Shown: one piece after another, positions 61,076-64,000 of the stretch
How positions within the stretch are numbered: the first letter of the stretch is position 1
Layout: each line of letters opens with the position of its first letter
Source of the DNA: Membranipora membranacea
Taxonomy: Eukaryota > Bryozoa > Gymnolaemata > Cheilostomatida > Membraniporidae
Length of the DNA stretch: 64,000 nucleotides
NCBI GenBank assembly: GCA_914767715.1
Contig: OU612071.1
Location: forward strand, 7,113,493 to 7,177,492
Direction of reading: 5' to 3'
Notes under the pieces: model-generated
The model's input: only the letters and a program-made list of their open reading frames with translations
What the model was told of the DNA's origin: nothing
Database searches by the model: none
Made by a program: the position numbers and the translations under genes

Positions 61076-62080
61076 CTAGTCATTGACCCCCTCACCCCTA
61101 AGGAATCGTTTGAACAGTACACCTGAAGTTAAATGATTGAACCTGGGGGGGGTCTTTCAATTAGAAAGAGCGATCCCTTACTAAACCAAGCTATCACTAT
61201 CACAATCACTCACTTGGTCTTTCAATTAGAGAAATTCGTTCCCAATTTGCTCACTCAAGATGTATATAGTTTCATCAATGACTGAGGGATTTGAAAGCTA
61301 GAACTTAGAATGTATTGCTCACTCACTGAGGGATCAGATTGTGAATTTGGCTGTTTCTTATTGAAAGACCCCCTGTGTCCTCATTGTATTTCACATATTT
61401 GTATCCTAAAGATGTAACTGAGCATAGAATGCAATGGTTCCTTACCTAACCTCCCTAAAACCCATTACAATGGGATGACTGAGCTTATTGGTGGTTATGT
61501 GGATGAAGCCCCCATTGCAGTTTCACTACTCACCTAAATTTCATTCTGTTGTTCACTGAATGTTTTCATTGATTGTGTGCTCTCCTTTTTCTATTGCTAA
61601 AGTCTCTGATTTGGTTTTCTAAAAGCTGTATTTAAGCAATTGTCTGTGAAAGTTTCTTTCTGAGATCATCTAGCTTCTCCTCTAGGACCTCTGATTCCAT
61701 ACGATCCATTCTGGATATGTAATAACTGGCCTTTTCTAACTGGCAAATTGTAGTACTGCAAACTTTCTCAAACAAGCACCTGGCAAGAACTGACCTCAGA
61801 CTGTCAAACAGAAATCAAAGATCCGTCAATAAATCCGTTACCTGGGTTCTTGAAAAAGAAAACAACAATTAGGAGAGAGACTACATAAGGGGTCCAGAAT
61901 ATTTTACAAATTAAAGGATTTGAGGCAAAGTAGGTGGAGTCTTTGGGATTTCCTTATCACCGCGCGTGCCCCTTTAGGAGGGTGGCTTCCGTATTATTGC
62001 CATATTGATTTCCAATTTTCGATTTCACTCTCTACAGAGCAGAGCAAAGACTTACTTCCCTCAGGATTTCTCTGACTAAA
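61076..62080. other. Non-coding stretch upstream of dynamin
   Basis: No ORF of note. Likely holds the dynamin promoter. A repeated phrase, ctttcaattaga, occurs at about 61155 and 61220. No TATA box was chosen. Confidence 0.4.
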
Positions 62081-62087
62081 CGCCATA

Positions 62088-62255
62088 ATGGCTGGAAATC
62101 AAGGGATGGAGGGTCTCATTCCCGTTGTCAACAAGCTGCAGGATGCATTTGCCATCTGTGGAACCCCCATAACCTTTGATTTACCTCAACTTGCTGTTGT
62201 TGGTTCACAATCGGCTGGAAAGTCCAGTGTTTTGGAGAATTTTGTTGGCAGGAAG
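62088..62255 (+). CDS. DNM: Dynamin, first coding exon
   Basis: 56 codons begin [20 protein letters not shown] and continue [20 protein letters not shown] to [16 protein letters not shown] is the dynamin P-loop (G1), and the start matches classical dynamins, which cut vesicle necks during endocytosis. The exon ends at a donor GTAGCT in phase 0, at the usual place just after the P-loop helix, but with one extra Lys before the expected next residues. Exon 2 (the switch I region) is not in the remaining 1.7 kb, so the intron is longer than others here or this is a lone exon. The ATG sits in aaacgccataATG. Confidence 0.9.
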
Positions 62256-62259
62256 GTAG

Positions 62260-63690
62260 CTCTTTCTGTGCAATTTGCGATATGTAATTCAAACACAGTT
62301 CATGTAAGTGTAAGCCAAAGTATTGTCAAGAGATTTTCCTCACTGGAACTATACTCATTTATTCCTTACTTAATCATCATGTTTGTTGACTAGTAGGTAG
62401 GTAGGTAGTCTTACTAGGTTTGATAAAATATTTTTAACTTATACTAGAAGAAGCAGTAATTTACTGCAGCAGTAAGATAGGTTGAAATAAAAAGCAGTGT
62501 GTTGATAGGTGTAGCTGTGCTGCAGTGCAAGGCACACGTAGGCTGAAGATGGCCCAAGATGTATGGCACAGATTTTCCCTGGTCCTGGAGTACTTTCGTC
62601 TTCTGAGGCCTACTTAAACCAACTGGTGCAAGAGAAAAGCAGTCATGGTTGTTGTGGAAACCCATTCACAGTTGTGCTGGGAACAGTTTTCAAAGTCCCT
62701 CTCATACTATCACTGTATCTTATCATAGATTTAACAGCGAAGTAAAACTCTCCACTGCGCTCCTCTTCACTTGTCATATCTTGCTTTGCATCACTCATGG
62801 TCCAATGAATGATTAGAATCATGAAAGTAACGGTGCTTCCCTCTTTTTTGATGTGCTGTCGATTATGTTCACGTCTTTCATTCTGAGTACTTGCTGTCTT
62901 TCTCATGATTAGGCGGTGGGTCGTTGTTTGGGTAGGACGTCATGTCACAATGTATTTTTAACCAGCGGCCTAGCTCCTGATAGCTGTAATATGAGAGTTT
63001 TAAATGTCCAGTCGGTGAATCTTAATGTCAGGTTGGAGAGTGATTTTCACACCTTTGGCTTCTTCACCGAAATGGAACCTTCAATTACCTGCGCCAAAGC
63101 CTATTACTCAATGATAACAATGTATTCCCCAAGATTGCAATCATTAATCAACTTGCAAACTTTCTTTATCAGACGCTCATGATAATATTATCACAGGCAA
63201 AAAAGGTCTATCTGTATTTTTTTATATTATGTAATAATGAGTTTTTTCTGAGTCAACAATGGTTTTCAATTATTCATTTTTTTATGTAAAAAAAATTCAA
63301 CTGCTAGTCTATTAAGCTTTTTTCAGGCTTTCATTCAATACCAAACTTGTGTGGATCAGTAAAGGCACTTGCGCGTAACGCGCAAAAAATGAAAATACCC
63401 CCAAAGTTACTAGCGAGAATGGTCTATCTGCATGCAAACAGACCTTTTTACCTTGAGTCCAACACATCAGCTGGCCAGAATTGACAAACAAAAATGGTCT
63501 ATGTGTCATTTTATTGCAGCAACACACCACCTTGTCCATTTATGCCAACCTCATCAAACTTTTATCAACTCATAACCATCCCGCACAGGGGAGACAATCC
63601 CAAAGGCGCAATTACCAGATCTATTTACTTGTTCTGAGTAAAACCACAGTCAGAAATACTACACAATGTTTGAAGTAAGGGTGTCATGTT
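62260..63690. other. Dynamin intron 1 or intergenic region
   Basis: Small ORFs without domains. A short (gtag)n run lies at about 62396-62409. No dynamin exon 2 was seen on the plus strand. Confidence 0.5.
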
Positions 63691-63694
63691 CCAT

Positions 63695-63700
63695 TTTATT
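63695..63700 (-). terminator. Polyadenylation signal AATAAA
   Basis: Located 218 nt past the TGA of the edge exon on the minus strand, in an A/T-rich tract. Confidence 0.4.
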
Positions 63701-63917
63701 TTTCTTTCAAATAGAAATTTAAACATAACAAAAAACAAAAAACAAAACAAAGGAAAATCAGCTAACCAAGCAAAAATTTAATAGAAAACAACAATACTGG
63801 AAAAAAAATCATTATCAATGCAACTCTTAGTGATGCTAGTACACAGGCTACTGTACACCATGAACTTTGGTTCCGTCGATTCCGTATACTCTTCCAGAAC
63901 CAGGGGCTAGGATGACA

Positions 63918-63998
63918 TCAGATGTCATCCTCCTGAGTCTGCTCTGCCACAGCAGGATACAGGCGCTCCTGGTCCCTGACAAGCCCCTCAAAGAACTG
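63918..63998 (-). CDS. C-terminal end of an unidentified minus-strand gene
   Basis: Open from the window edge to TGA at 63918-63920: QFFEGLVRDQERLYPAVAEQ then TQEDDI. The acidic C-terminus and balanced codon use look coding. AATAAA on the minus strand at 63695-63700 would give a 220-nt 3' UTR. Its strand faces the dynamin exon, so it is either a convergent gene nested in the dynamin intron or evidence that the dynamin exon is isolated. Confidence 0.45.
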   Translation of the reverse strand, partial: QFFEGLVRDQERLYPAVAEQTQEDDI

Positions 63999-64000
63999 CC

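Overview
The window is nuclear DNA of an animal. It is AT-rich, with short introns (mostly 0.2-0.8 kb) bounded by GT..AG, extracellular modules carried on phase-1 exons, a caspase-type protease, a dynamin first exon, tRNA-derived SINEs, non-LTR retrotransposon debris and a hAT transposon. The mix of PAN/apple, NHL, fibronectin III and receptor-phosphatase-like ectodomains in lineage-specific receptors resembles sponges or another early-branching invertebrate. That placement is inference; no sequence here fixes the species.

Layout. (1) 0.26-3.7 kb, minus: a secreted protein with a signal peptide, an NHL beta-propeller and two hyalin-repeat-like modules, with one in-frame TAG. (2) 6.7-13.6 kb, minus: a single-pass receptor with signal peptide, two PAN domains, a beta-sandwich-like module, fibronectin III-like modules, an RPTP-like juxtamembrane domain, a transmembrane helix and a tail with five tyrosines. 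It carries one in-frame TGA and one frameshifted Fn3 exon. (3) 15-30 kb: relics of a second copy of that receptor (juxtamembrane exon at 15.3 kb; signal peptide and PAN exons at 27.2-28.9 kb). They are separated by an ORF1-only retroelement (16.1-17.9 kb) and by a set of unrelated phase-0 exons (20.4-24.1 kb). (4) 32-40.6 kb, minus: an array of 51-54-nt phase-0 mini-exons, each about 1 kb apart and each coding a variant of one 17-18-residue repeat, preceded by two larger module exons; the 20.4-24.1 kb set is a second copy of this arrangement. (5) 43.5-45.2 kb: two foldback elements. (6) 45.2-48.3 kb, minus: a short-prodomain caspase with its catalytic pair but no visible SWR loop, followed downstream by three more phase-0 exons, the last of the same module type as in the mini-exon arrays. 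(7) 49-56.5 kb: mostly non-coding, with palindromic MITE-like repeats and one orphan terminal exon. (8) 56.6-61.1 kb: a hAT element with matching termini and an 8-bp target duplication, intron-containing and disabled. (9) 62.1 kb, plus: dynamin exon 1; at the right edge, the last exon of an unknown minus-strand gene.

The main novelty is the mini-exon array and its link to the caspase locus: every exon is a multiple of three and phase 0, so any subset could be joined without breaking the frame. The second theme is local birth and decay of a receptor family by tandem duplication, with interleaved copies. All exon joins were read by eye from splice-site motifs and reading phase; none has transcript support here.
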